Shown here in pieces: positions 8,877 through 16,563 of a stretch of 64,000 nt of DNA. Under the pieces are notes generated by a model, which searched no databases, was not told the DNA's origin, and was given only the letters and a program-made list of their open reading frames with translations. The stretch spans positions 301,195 through 365,194 of the forward strand of contig CAVQNH010000042.1 of assembly GCA_963713815.1 (NCBI GenBank), written 5' to 3'. The position numbers and the translations under genes were made by a program. Position 1 is the first letter of the stretch. Every line of letters starts with the position of its first letter. The DNA comes from RYN-230 sp963713815. Its GTDB lineage: Bacteria; Actinomycetota; Actinomycetes; Streptosporangiales; Streptosporangiaceae.

Positions 8877-9527
8877 ATGACGATGACCCACTGGCCGCTC
8901 ACCGGACTGCGGCTGCGCACGCCCCGGCTGGAGCTGCGCCTGCCTGCGCTCGCCGACCTGGACGAGCTGGCCGGCCTGGCCGCCGAGGGCGTCCACGACC
9001 CCGGCGTTCAGCCGTTCGGGGTCGCCTGGACCGACGTGCCCCCGGAGGAGCGGGCCCGGAGCGTCATCCAGTTCCAGCTGTCCCAGTGGGGCGCGTGGTC
9101 CCCGGCCGACTGGTCGCTCAACCTGGTCGCCATCCTCGGCGGCGAGATTGTCGGGACCCAGGGGGTGGCCGGGCGGGACTTCGCGGTGCTCCGCGAGGTG
9201 AGTACCGGGTCCTGGCTGGGCCGGCGCCACCAGGGGCAGGGCCTCGGCACCGAGATGCGCGCCGCGGTGCTGCACCTGGCCTTCGCCGGCCTCGGCGCGG
9301 AGTACGCCACCTCCAACGCGTTCACCGACAACCCAGCCTCCCTGGGCGTATCCCGCAAGCTCGGCTACCTCCCTGACGGGATCCAGCGGCAGGTCATCCG
9401 GGACCGCCCCGCCGTGCTCCAGTTGCTGCGCCTGGACCGGGCCGGCTGGCAGGCCTGCCAGCGGGTCCCGGTGGAGATCACCGGCCTGGCTCCCTGCCTC
9501 CCCAGCTTCGGCCTCCCCCCGGCGTAA
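8877..9527 (+). CDS. GNAT-family N-acetyltransferase (RimJ/RimL type)
   Basis: A 216-residue acetyltransferase of the ribosomal-protein/aminoglycoside-like GNAT group. It begins MTMTHWPLTGLRLRTPRLEL, the usual beta1 of this group. The acetyl-CoA loop is WLGRRHQGQGLGTEMRAAVL, followed by ATSNAFTDNPASLGVSRKLG and a final strand. ATG 8877 is preferred although the frame is open upstream to 8712, because the fold starts here. The last 15 or so residues are encoded by the first unit of a 47-bp tandem repeat, so the C-terminus may have been altered. The substrate is unknown. Confidence 0.75.
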   Translation: MTMTHWPLTGLRLRTPRLELRLPALADLDELAGLAAEGVHDPGVQPFGVAWTDVPPEERARSVIQFQLSQWGAWSPADWSLNLVAILGGEIVGTQGVAGRDFAVLREVSTGSWLGRRHQGQGLGTEMRAAVLHLAFAGLGAEYATSNAFTDNPASLGVSRKLGYLPDGIQRQVIRDRPAVLQLLRLDRAGWQACQRVPVEITGLAPCLPSFGLPPA

Positions 9528-9680
9528 CCTCCCGGCCTCTCCAGTTCCGGCCCCCGGCATAACCTCACGGCCTGGCTCCCGGCCTCCCCAGTTCCGGCCC
9601 CCGGCGTAACCTCCCGGCCTGGCTCCCGGCCTCCCCAGTTCCGGCCCCCGGTTTAACCTGCCCGCCTGGCTCCCCGGCCC
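9482..9680. repeat. 47-bp tandem repeat overlapping the GNAT 3' end
   Basis: Units start at 9482 (51 bp), 9533 (35 bp, shortened), 9568 (47 bp), 9615 (47 bp) and 9662 (partial). The core is cggcctggctcccggcctcc followed by a ccagttccggccccc-type block and a taacctcc tail. The units at 9568 and 9615 differ at only a few positions. The first unit contains the GNAT stop codon. Confidence 0.8.
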
Positions 9681-9872
9681 TCTTAATCCGGGTCGCTCCC
9701 ACCCCACCCGCCTCCGGGCTTTCCAGCCTGCCCACCTCCCCTGGCGGGACCGGCTCAGGTCGGGGCTTGACCGTCCGGCTCAGGCCGCCGGGCTTGACGC
9801 CGTCCCTTCCAGCGCGATCCCACGACTCCAGCCCCACTTGTCACACCAGCCCCTAGCACCGGCAGGACTGGC

Positions 9873-9926
9873 TTCGTGATCATGGGTTTGGTGGCGTTCC
9901 AACGCCACCAAACCCATGATCACGAA
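9873..9926. repeat. Perfect 26-bp inverted repeat (hairpin)
   Basis: The arms 9873-9898 and 9901-9926 are perfectly complementary with a 2-bp centre (cc). The ends read ttcgtgatca ... tgatcacgaa, the same ends as the palindrome at 10007-10061, while the cores differ. It could be a bidirectional terminator or a REP-like element. Confidence 0.85.
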
Positions 9927-10006
9927 CCGGCCTCGGGGGCTGTGGGGCTGACGGGACTCCCGTTGTTTGTGTGACATGCGCGGTCCGGGAGAGCACCATG
10001 TCCCGC

Positions 10007-10061
10007 TTCGTGATCAAACGATTGCTGTTGCTGGGGCAACACGCAATCGTTTGATCACGAA
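10007..10061. repeat. Inverted repeat with 19-bp arms and nested hairpin
   Basis: The arms 10007-10025 and 10043-10061 pair perfectly. Inside them tgttgc and gcaaca can pair again. Outer ends are identical to those of 9873-9926 (ttcgtgatca / tgatcacgaa). Confidence 0.8.
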
Positions 10062-10223
10062 CGGCGTCTGTGAAATGACGAGGCTTCTGGGGCTAGTGAG
10101 GTGCACGTGAAGGGCACGCTGACGTAGCTGCCGAGCCGCCGCGCGCCGGAGCGCGCCGCAGCGCGGAGCCGCCCGCGTCAGCCAAGAAGCCGCTTCGTGC
10201 CGACGGACAAGTATCTGTGTCTT

Positions 10224-10239
10224 GACAAGAAAAGTTGTC
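10224..10239. promoter_or_regulatory. Inverted repeat and promoter before the ArsR-type gene
   Basis: gacaagaaaagttgtc (GACAA-N6-TTGTC) sits 18 bp before ATG 10257 and overlaps a ttgaca-like sequence at 10222. The position suits autoregulation by the downstream helix-turn-helix protein. Confidence 0.5.
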
Positions 10240-10256
10240 GGTGAGAGCGTGGCGGT

Positions 10257-10850
10257 ATGGATGACGTCGCGGTGATAGACGACCCGGCGGCCGCCGAGGC
10301 CTCACTGGACCCGGTCCGGGCCCGGCTGCTGGCCGCGCTGGCCGAGCCGGGGTCCGCGACCACCCTGGCCGCCCGGACCGGGCTCGCCCGGCAGAAGATC
10401 AACTACCATCTGCGGGCCCTCGAACGGCACGGCCTGGTGGAGCTGGTCGAGGAGCGGCGGCGGGGCAACTGCACCGAGCGCGTGCTCCGCGCGACGGCCG
10501 CCTCGTACGTGATCTCCCCGGCCGCGCTGCCCGCGGTGGCGCCGGACCCGGGGCGGGCCCCGGATCAGCTGTCCGCGTGGTGGCTGCTCACCCTGGCCGC
10601 CCGGCTGGTCCGGGAGGTGGGCGAGCTGATCACCCGGTCACGGGCGGCGGGGCGGCCGGTGGCCACGTTCGCGATCGACAGCGAGATCCGGTTCGCTTCC
10701 GCGGCGGACCGGGCCGCGTTCGCCCGCGAGCTCGGCGACACGGTCAAGGACCTGGCCGCCCGGTATCACCACCCGAACGCGGGGGACGGCCGGGACCACC
10801 GCCTGGTGATCGCACTCCACCCGAGCATCACCCGGGACCCGGGCACCTGA
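10257..10850 (+). CDS. ArsR-like helix-turn-helix regulator
   Basis: A 197-residue winged-helix regulator. The DNA-binding domain spans about residues 18-85 (LDPVRARLLAALAEPGSATT, ARTGLARQKINYHLRALERH, ERRRGNCTERVLRATA), as in ArsR/HTH_20 proteins. The C-terminal half (AWWLLTLAARLVREVGELIT, FAIDSEIRFASAADRAAFAR) is an effector or dimerisation region without obvious cysteine metal ligands, so metal sensing is unlikely. It is followed after 70 bp by an AHSA1/SRPBCC gene; this pairing is common in actinomycetes and the regulator probably controls it and itself. Confidence 0.8.
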   Translation: MDDVAVIDDPAAAEASLDPVRARLLAALAEPGSATTLAARTGLARQKINYHLRALERHGLVELVEERRRGNCTERVLRATAASYVISPAALPAVAPDPGRAPDQLSAWWLLTLAARLVREVGELITRSRAAGRPVATFAIDSEIRFASAADRAAFARELGDTVKDLAARYHHPNAGDGRDHRLVIALHPSITRDPGT

Positions 10851-10920
10851 CACCGGCACCAACCGGCATCAATCCGCATCATCTGACATCCAGGCATCAC
10901 CCGAGAGGCAGGAGCACATC

Positions 10921-11649
10921 ATGGCGCGTGAGTTCGAGATCCGGCGCGAAGTCGAGCTGCCGGCCACCCCGGAGCAGGTCTGGGCCGCGGTCGCCACCGG
11001 CGCGGGCAACGCCTCCTGGCTCTTCCCGACCGGGGAGGGCGAGCCGCACGAGGTCGGGGAGGAGTGGGCCGGGCAGACCGTGACCGCGTTCGACCCGCCG
11101 CATCACCTCGTCACCCAGGCCCAGGGCCCGGACGGGACCGTGTTCAACGCGCTGGAGTTCATCATCGAGGCGCGGGACGGCGGCACCGCGGTGCTCCGGT
11201 ACGTGCACAGCGGCATCATGACCGACGACTGGGACAACCAGTACGACTCGGCCGATCAGCACACCGACTTCTACCTGCATACGCTCGGCCAGTACCTGCG
11301 GTACTTCGACGGCCGCCCGGTGACCTACGTGGCGGCCGAGGGCCCGGACGCCTCGAAGGCGCCAGGATCCTTCGACGCCCTCCGCGGTGCTCTCGGCCTG
11401 GCCGGGCCGGGCGCGGCGGGCGACCCGGTGCGGCTGACCCTGCCCGGGCTGGACTCGCTGGAAGGCGTGGTCGACTACGCGACCCCGAACTTCCTGGGCG
11501 TGCGCACGGACGACGGGCTGTACCGCTTCTACGGCCGCAACGCGTTCGGCATGCCGGTCGGCCTGGCCCATCACCTGTTCGCGGCGGGAGTGGACCGGGA
11601 GAAGACGGAGCTGGCGTGGCGCACTTGGCTCGACGGCCTGTACGCGTAA
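10921..11649 (+). CDS. SRPBCC (AHSA1-like) domain protein
   Basis: A 242-residue START/Bet v1-like protein. The first half is a typical AHSA1 domain: FEIRREVELPATPEQVWAAV, GEEWAGQTVTAFDPPHHLVT, TAVLRYVHSGIM. The second half (about residues 125-242) repeats a related fold less clearly (LTLPGLDSLEGVVDYATPNF, YRFYGRNAFGMPVGLAHHLF). Such proteins bind hydrophobic ligands; the ligand cannot be read. GAGAGGCAGGAG precedes ATG 10921. It is probably co-transcribed with the upstream regulator. Confidence 0.75.
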   Translation: MAREFEIRREVELPATPEQVWAAVATGAGNASWLFPTGEGEPHEVGEEWAGQTVTAFDPPHHLVTQAQGPDGTVFNALEFIIEARDGGTAVLRYVHSGIMTDDWDNQYDSADQHTDFYLHTLGQYLRYFDGRPVTYVAAEGPDASKAPGSFDALRGALGLAGPGAAGDPVRLTLPGLDSLEGVVDYATPNFLGVRTDDGLYRFYGRNAFGMPVGLAHHLFAAGVDREKTELAWRTWLDGLYA

Positions 11650-11659
11650 GCATGGGGCG

Positions 11660-12085
11660 GTGCCTGAGCCGGACATACAGTACGTGCGCTTCCGGAGCCG
11701 CTACCCGGACAAGGACGGGTTCCACGTCGGCGTCTTCGGGCTGGTCAATGTGCTGGGCCGGCACGGGATGCTGACCCCGGCCGAGGAAGCGTTCCGGTGT
11801 GACAACAACGCCTGGTACGACGCGGCCTACCGGGACCCGGGCACGATCGACCCCTCCGTCTACGACAAGCAGCTCAACCCCGGCGCGGCCTCGTGGTTCA
11901 GGCCGACCGCAACCACCTTGCTGCGCCGGGCCGAGGGGTACCTGGCCATCCTGTCCGCGCACTCCGTGGCCTGGCAGCAGATCACGTCGCCCGATCCCGG
12001 CCGTCTGGTCTACGAGGACGAGTTCCATGTGGTGGCGGTGCCCCGCGCCGGATGCTCGCTGCGGGTCGTCAAGAGCGGACCGTAG
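11660..12085 (+). CDS. Conserved hypothetical protein (small, aromatic-rich)
   Basis: A 141-residue soluble protein starting at GTG 11660, 10 bp after the SRPBCC gene, so probably in the same operon. It contains IQYVRFRSRYPDKDGFHVGV, EEAFRCDNNAWYDAAYRDPG and LLRRAEGYLAILSAHSVAWQ. The composition is protein-like (acidic and aromatic) with no membrane segment or known motif. The opposite strand is also open here because the convergent DedA frame lacks its stop; the codon usage and RF-S-RYPDKDGF pattern favour this strand as the real gene. No function is assigned. Confidence 0.6.
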   Translation: MPEPDIQYVRFRSRYPDKDGFHVGVFGLVNVLGRHGMLTPAEEAFRCDNNAWYDAAYRDPGTIDPSVYDKQLNPGAASWFRPTATTLLRRAEGYLAILSAHSVAWQQITSPDPGRLVYEDEFHVVAVPRAGCSLRVVKSGP

Positions 12086-12092
12086 CGTCGCT

Positions 12093-12847
12093 CCCGCCGG
12101 TGCCGGTGCCGGTGCCGGTGCCGGAGCCGCGAGTCGGAGCCGGAGCCGGAGCCAGCGCCCGAGCCGGAGCCAGCCGAGCCGCCCCGAGCCGGAGTCGCCG
12201 TCCGGGCCGCGGCCGGCCCGGCGGGCCCGGAGCAGTTCGAGGCCGACCGGGATGAGGGAGACGATGACGATCACGGCGATGATCGGCAGCAGGTAGGTGT
12301 CGATGCTGGGGATCGTGCTGCCCAGGGCGTAGCCGGCCAGCACGACCCCGGCCGACCAGATCACGCCGCCGACCACCTGCCAGACAGTGAAGGTCCGGAC
12401 CGGCACGTCCAGCGCCCCGGCCATCGGGTTGAGCACGGTCCGCACCACCGGGATGAACCGGGCCAGCACGATGGCCTTGCCGTACCCGTACCTTCCCAGC
12501 AGCTGAGCGGCGCGCTCGGTGCCGTTGCGCAGGAAGCGGTTGCTGCTGCGGCCGAGCAGGGGGCGGCCGCCGCGGCCGATGTAGTAGCCGGTCTGCGCGC
12601 CGAGCAGCGCGCCGCCGATCGCGGCCAGGATGACCACCGGCAGCGACAGGTGCACCGGATGTGAGCCGGTGGTGCACAGCAGCCCCGCGGTGAACAGCAG
12701 CGAGTCGCCCGGCAGGAAGAAGCCGATGAGCAGCCCGGTCTCCGCGAACAGGGCGAGGAAGACACCCAGCGCGCCCAGGCTGGCCAGCAGCGATGTCGAG
12801 CTCAGCGGGTTGAGCGCGGCCAGGTGCGCGCCGCCCAGGGACAGCAT
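12093..12847 (-). CDS. DedA/SNARE-associated family membrane protein, native stop missing
   Basis: A DedA-family integral membrane protein; family members act in envelope homeostasis and undecaprenyl-phosphate recycling. The conserved part (residues 1 to about 215) shows AETGLLIGFFLPGDSLLFTA, GGALLGAQTGYYIGRGGRPL, the ARFIPVVRTVLNPMAG motif with the family's essential arginines, and VVGGVIWSAGVVLAGYALGS. After EVL-like ELLRARRAGR the frame enters a ggtgcc/ggagcc hexamer tract encoding Ala-Pro repeats and stays open to 11216, antisense to two genes. The -1/+1 neighbouring frame stops at 12069. The annotated lower end is therefore an estimate: a slip in the repeat probably removed the true stop. 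Confidence 0.75.
12095..12195. repeat. Hexamer repeats ggtgcc / ggagcc
   Basis: About five ggtgcc units are followed by several ggagcc and degenerate variants. The tract lies between the convergent hypothetical gene and DedA and encodes Ala-Pro in the DedA frame. Such tracts are prone to slippage and to sequencing indels. Confidence 0.75.
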
Positions 12848-13276
12848 TCAGCGGCTCTCCTTCCGTGGCCTGAGCGGGCCTAGCACCAGCCGGGGCTCAG
12901 GGCGCAACTACCCCGAACCGCGCGCCCCAGTGCGGCCCGAAGTCCAAGATCCGGTTAAGGAACGCATAGCAGCCTCGGCGCCCGGTGTGTCGCCAGCCGT
13001 AATCCGGTTCCGGGCGGTAAATTGCCAGCGCTTCCGGGCGCCAGCCGACCCGGGATCCGGGCCGGCGATGACCCGCGTGACGGCGCAGGGTGTGCGGGAG
13101 ATCACCCGCCTCGCCTGAATTTCGGCTGACCACTTCCGCCAGAGTGCATGGACGGAGGGTCCTCGGCGTGCCACACTTCGGGAACGGTTGTTGAGTCGGC
13201 CGCGGCACTGGGGCTGGCTGTTTGCGGGTCCAGATCCCGGGAAGAGCGGCCTATCGATCCCGGAGGGGGGCCGAAC
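12848..13276. other. Gap between DedA and the Cys-rich small gene
   Basis: This 429-bp stretch must carry the DedA promoter and that of the gene at 13277 (GGAGGGGGG precedes its ATG). I see no further gene, RNA or long repeat. Confidence 0.4.
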
Positions 13277-13684
13277 ATGGCTGGTGAAGATCGGTCGAGC
13301 ACATCCCTCGCGAATCCGGCCGTGCAGTCCTGCTGGTTGTGCGGGACCAGGTTGCCGGCCCGCGAGATGGTGTCCGACGGTGGCAGTGCTTGTGCTGACC
13401 TGCGCTGGTACTGCGCAGACACCCGGCGGTGCACGGAACGCTGGACTTCGCACTGGTCACCAGGGGCAGGCGCGGCCCACGGCCGCCCAGATAACGGACG
13501 CGCAGATACCGGTTACGCGGGCAACGGCCACGCGGGCAACGGCTTCCCTGGTCAGGGCCTCACCGGTCAGGCGCGCAGCGCTCTGCCGGGCCAGGGCGCG
13601 GGCGGCCTCCCCGGCCAGGGCCGGGGCACGCTCCCGGACCCGAGGGGCAGGCAGCTGGCCGGCTTAGGGGACCGGGACCGCTGA
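13277..13684 (+). CDS. Hypothetical protein with Cys cluster and Gly/Gln repeats
   Basis: A 135-residue protein from ATG 13277, which has a strong GGAGGGGGG site. The N-terminal third has four or five cysteines: CWLCGTRLPAREMVSDGGSA, CADLRWYCADTRRCTERW, a probable zinc-binding or redox module of a type seen in small actinomycete proteins. The C-terminal half is low-complexity with short GNGHAGNG / LPGQGAGG-type repeats and is probably disordered. The frame is open upstream to 13148, but the extension has no ribosome site. Function unknown. Confidence 0.55.
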   Translation: MAGEDRSSTSLANPAVQSCWLCGTRLPAREMVSDGGSACADLRWYCADTRRCTERWTSHWSPGAGAAHGRPDNGRADTGYAGNGHAGNGFPGQGLTGQARSALPGQGAGGLPGQGRGTLPDPRGRQLAGLGDRDR

Positions 13685-13944
13685 GTTTCCCCCAGCCCCC
13701 TTCACCGGCCGGCGCGGCCTCGCGCCAGGACGGCCGGGCCCGGCCTGGGCTCAGCCGCCAGCCAGGCTCGAGCACGGGTTCCGCTGATTTCCTGGTTGGC
13801 CGGCCGGGCGTTCCGGCTGGTCAGGGGCGCGATTAGGCAAGATGCCCAGCGGGTAGGACCCGGCGTTGAGTGGTCGGCTGACCTGGGGCCAGCTGGTCAC
13901 GGGCCGTCTATCTGGCTGGTTCAGCGGGGGAATCCGGGATTCGG

Positions 13945-14265
13945 ATGGAACGCCGGACGGTAATCAGCGGCAAGGTTGAGCATGCCTGGAAGGTCGAGCG
14001 GCTCCTGCAGTGGCTCGGCTGGGGGGTCGGCTGCCTGGGGGTCGCCGCCATCGTGGTGTTCTCGGTGTTCTGGGCCCTGGGCGACCTCAGTGACGAGCAG
14101 GCCCTGAGTCTCCTCATCGGTACCGCGCTGGCCTCCATCCTGTCCGGCGCGACGGTGTACGCGGCCGGGGTCAATGTGGGGCTGGGGGCCGAGCGCCTGA
14201 ACCTCGCGGCCGCAGAAGCGGACCAGCCGCAGCCCGGCGATACGGCCGCTAGGACAACAGGCTGA
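13945..14265 (+). CDS. Small membrane protein with two helices
   Basis: A 106-residue protein with two hydrophobic helices, about residues 27-45 (WGVGCLGVAAIVVFSVFWAL) and 55-75 (LSLLIGTALASILSGATVYA), and a charged C-terminal tail (RLNLAAAEADQPQPGD). A short palindrome gaatccgggattc (13930-13942) lies just before ATG 13945. Its last 17 bases overlap the convergent unknown gene. No family recognised. Confidence 0.5.
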   Translation: MERRTVISGKVEHAWKVERLLQWLGWGVGCLGVAAIVVFSVFWALGDLSDEQALSLLIGTALASILSGATVYAAGVNVGLGAERLNLAAAEADQPQPGDTAARTTG

Positions 14266-15019
14266 CCAGGGTGTCGCGCACATCCTTGCCCTCGGGCGTG
14301 CCGGGCACGAGCTGGCCGTGGTCGCCGGGATCGCGGTGGAAGACGTGCAGCCGGCCCTCGCGGCGGGCGAGGACCAGGTCGGTGCTGGCGCCCGCGATCT
14401 CCGCCGACCCGTCCGTGGTGTACGGCGTGACGGTGACCAGCGCGGAACGTTCCGACGCGGCGAGCAGCCGGCTGATCTCGCCGTCCGCCGGGCCGCCACC
14501 GGCCGGGCCGCCATCCGCCTGGCCGGCGTCGGCCCGCGGCCCGCGCGGCAGCATCGCGTTGAGCAGGCCGAGGGCGTCATCGAACGGGTACAGCCCGAGC
14601 TCGTGGATGCCGAGCGCGTCGATGCGGACCACCAGGCAGATCCGCTCGGGCTGGGGGAGCAGCAGGATCCGCCACGGCTCACCCGGCTCGGTGCCGGTGA
14701 CCCGGGCGTCCGCGACCATGCGGGCCCGCTGCTGGAACGCCACCGCGATGCCGAGGTCCCCGCGCACCTGAACCTGCTCGCCGGGCGGCCCGGCCACCAG
14801 GAGCTGCCGGGCCGCGAGCGAGCGGACCGCCTCGGCCAGCACCTCGTCCGACGGCCGCGCCTCCAGGAAGTCCACGATCGCGTCGACCGCGGTGAGCTCG
14901 GCGATCGTGTACGCGCCGAGCAGCACCGGCCCGGTGCCGACCAGGCTCACGACGGAGGCGACGAGTCCCTCCGGGATCGATGCCCCGCCCGGGACCGTGG
15001 CGTCGCCTGCCTGGCTCAT
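14249..15019 (-). CDS. Conserved hypothetical protein, second gene of unknown operon
   Basis: A 256-residue soluble protein. The start ATG overlaps the stop of the upstream gene (ATGA), implying translational coupling. The N-terminus (IPEGLVASVVSLVGTGPVLL, TAVDAIVDFLEARPSDEVLA) looks helical. The middle and C-terminus form a strand-rich pattern with repeated hydrophobic strands (ERICLVVRIDALGIHELGLY, SALVTVTPYTTDGSAEIAGA, DLVLARREGRLHVFHRD). A Gly/Pro/Asp-rich linker (GQADGGPAGGGPADG) splits it. No known domain recognised. Its partner upstream is equally uncharacterised, so the pair probably works together. Confidence 0.65.
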   Translation of the reverse strand: MSQAGDATVPGGASIPEGLVASVVSLVGTGPVLLGAYTIAELTAVDAIVDFLEARPSDEVLAEAVRSLAARQLLVAGPPGEQVQVRGDLGIAVAFQQRARMVADARVTGTEPGEPWRILLLPQPERICLVVRIDALGIHELGLYPFDDALGLLNAMLPRGPRADAGQADGGPAGGGPADGEISRLLAASERSALVTVTPYTTDGSAEIAGASTDLVLARREGRLHVFHRDPGDHGQLVPGTPEGKDVRDTLVSLLS

Positions 15020-15996
15020 GATGCCCCCGCTCCCGCCCACAGCGCCGCGGCCGGCGGCGGCTCGGGGCGCTGATTCAGGATCGCGGCCGCGGTCCGGGAC
15101 GGCGCCTCGGTGACCCACACCTCGGAGTTGCCGAACAGGCCCCGGCCCGCCCGGCCGGGGAGGGCCTGGCCCAGCTCGTTGGCGGGGTCCGGCCGGTCCG
15201 GCGGCGGGAACAGGGCCGCGAGGTCCTGCGACGCCGCGGTGGCGTCGTCGTCCAGCTCGATCCGGCGCAGCGCCAGGGCCATCGACTCCGCCACCGGCGG
15301 GGCCAGCGAGGTGGGGAGGGCCAGATCCGGCGACAGGTACATCGGCCGCCGCTCGGTCAGCCGGGACAGGCCCCAGGGACCCACATTGCTGCGGGTCACC
15401 CGGTACACCACGTAGTCCATGAGGTGGCGCAGGTCGGTCAGGCTGGGCAGCTTGCGCTGGCCGAACGCGGCCGGCGTCTTCTCCAGCTGCACCCAGGTGC
15501 CCTGGGCCGTCCGGCCGTGCAGCTTCTCCCGGACCACCTGGCCCCGCATCCCGATGTCGGGGTACCGGGCCTTGTCGATGTCCTTGTGGTGGCTGGACAC
15601 CCGCAGGTGGCTGACCTTGGCGAACCGCCAGTCCTCGTAGAGCTGCGGGTCGTCGACCAGGACGTGGCCGCCGCACAGCACGTCGTGCAGCTGCGGGACC
15701 TGCAGCCCGTGCCGCTCCAGGTCGGCGATGATCGCGGCTTCCTCGGGGCTGAGCTGGGCGGCCGCGGCCAGCAGGCCCTTGCGGTACGAGCCGGCCCGGG
15801 CGGTGATCTCGATCATCAGCCGGACCCGGTCGCGGACCTCCTCGGTCCGCTGGGCGGTCAGCGGCTTGCGGGCCGCCTTGCCCCGCCGGCCCCCGCTGTG
15901 CTGGCCGGCGCTGTGCCGCCTGGCCCCCCGTTTATGGTCCACAATTTCCAGTAGAACATAGGCCTCACCAGCAGGTAAATGAGTCCCGCACCGCAA
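15016..15996 (-). CDS. Conserved hypothetical protein, first gene of unknown operon
   Basis: Up to 326 residues. The frame begins with TTG at 15996 after an in-frame stop; GTG at 15942 (VDHKRGAR) is a shorter alternative. A basic low-complexity N-terminus (GQHSGGRRGKAARKPLTAQR) is followed by a helical region (VRLMIEITARAGSYRKGLLA, EAAIIADLERHGLQVPQLHD). A conserved-looking core follows, EDWRFAKVSHLRVSSHHKDI and IGMRGQVVREKLHGRTAQGT, with Tyr/His/Lys-rich motifs that could contact nucleic acid. No enzyme motif recognised. It overlaps the next gene by 4 bp. Function unknown. Confidence 0.6.
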   Translation of the reverse strand: MRCGTHLPAGEAYVLLEIVDHKRGARRHSAGQHSGGRRGKAARKPLTAQRTEEVRDRVRLMIEITARAGSYRKGLLAAAAQLSPEEAAIIADLERHGLQVPQLHDVLCGGHVLVDDPQLYEDWRFAKVSHLRVSSHHKDIDKARYPDIGMRGQVVREKLHGRTAQGTWVQLEKTPAAFGQRKLPSLTDLRHLMDYVVYRVTRSNVGPWGLSRLTERRPMYLSPDLALPTSLAPPVAESMALALRRIELDDDATAASQDLAALFPPPDRPDPANELGQALPGRAGRGLFGNSEVWVTEAPSRTAAAILNQRPEPPPAAALWAGAGAS

Positions 15997-16086
15997 AGAA
16001 TTTGCAGCTCAGAGTGCTTGCGCTGCCCTAAGCGATGCCGCCGGTACGTTTGAGAGAAAAAAGCAGCAATAACGGTTTAATCGCGG

Positions 16087-16191
16087 CTAAAGACCGGGGA
16101 GGGCTCCGCCATCCACGGTGAACTGGCTGCCGGTGAGATAGCGCCGTGGCGGCCGGCGGCGTCCCCGGCGGGTAACAGCGGCGCCGGTCAC
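16087..16191 (-). pseudogene. Vestige of a short-chain dehydrogenase
   Basis: A 34-codon frame from GTG 16191 to TAG 16087-16089 ends YLTGSQFTVDGGALPGL. That is the unmistakable C-terminus of classical SDR enzymes (YxTGxxxxVDGG). It begins VTGAA, the SDR cofactor start motif, with Arg-rich sequence between. The gene appears to have lost its whole middle by deletion. Confidence 0.6.
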
Positions 16192-16230
16192 GGACTTGAT
16201 ACCGCTAGTTCAACGGTATATAACGCTTAC

Positions 16231-16563
16231 ATGGCCGAACGGGCAATGCAGGAGGCGACCTTCCTGATCCTCACCGCGCTGGCGACGGGCAGCCAGCATG
16301 GGTACGGGATCATCACCGAGGTCAGCCAGATCTCGGGCGGCCGGGTCCGGCTGCGCGCGGGGACTCTGTATACCGCGCTGGACCGGCTCCGCATCGACGA
16401 GATGATCGCGGTGGACCGGGAAGAGATCGTGGACAACCGGCTGCGCCGCTACTACCGGCTCACGCCCAAGGGCTCGCAGAAGCTGGCCGCCGAGGCCGCG
16501 CGGCTGCAGGCGAACGCCGCCGCGGCCCTGTCCCGGCTGGACCTGGCCGGGGGCACCACGTGA
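16231..16563 (+). CDS. PadR-family transcriptional regulator
   Basis: A 110-residue PadR regulator with the family winged helix: ATFLILTALATGSQHGYGII, VSQISGGRVRLRAGTLYTAL, DRLRIDEMIAVDREEIVDNR and RRYYRLTPKGSQKLAAEA. The upstream region carries an AT-rich element (ttcaacggtatataacgctt, 16208-16227) that is the probable -10/operator. Its stop overlaps the next gene's GTG (gtga), giving tight coupling to a membrane protein; the same PadR/membrane module recurs at 47.5-48.9 kb. Confidence 0.85.
   Translation: MAERAMQEATFLILTALATGSQHGYGIITEVSQISGGRVRLRAGTLYTALDRLRIDEMIAVDREEIVDNRLRRYYRLTPKGSQKLAAEAARLQANAAAALSRLDLAGGTT

Larger units (their letters stand above)
9528..10256. other. Repeat- and palindrome-rich intergenic gap
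   Basis: This 729-bp gap has no credible gene. It holds the 47-bp repeats, the two long palindromes at 9873-9926 and 10007-10061, and the ArsR-type promoter. Confidence 0.6.

Noticed and set aside
11216..12092. Long C-terminal extension of DedA as genuine protein
   Set aside because: It is antisense to two better-supported genes, has Arg/Gly/Pro-rich composition and begins right after a slippage-prone repeat.
12095..12195. CRISPR-like repeat array
   Set aside because: The repeats are contiguous hexamers without spacers; the tandem units at 9482-9680 also lack unique spacers.
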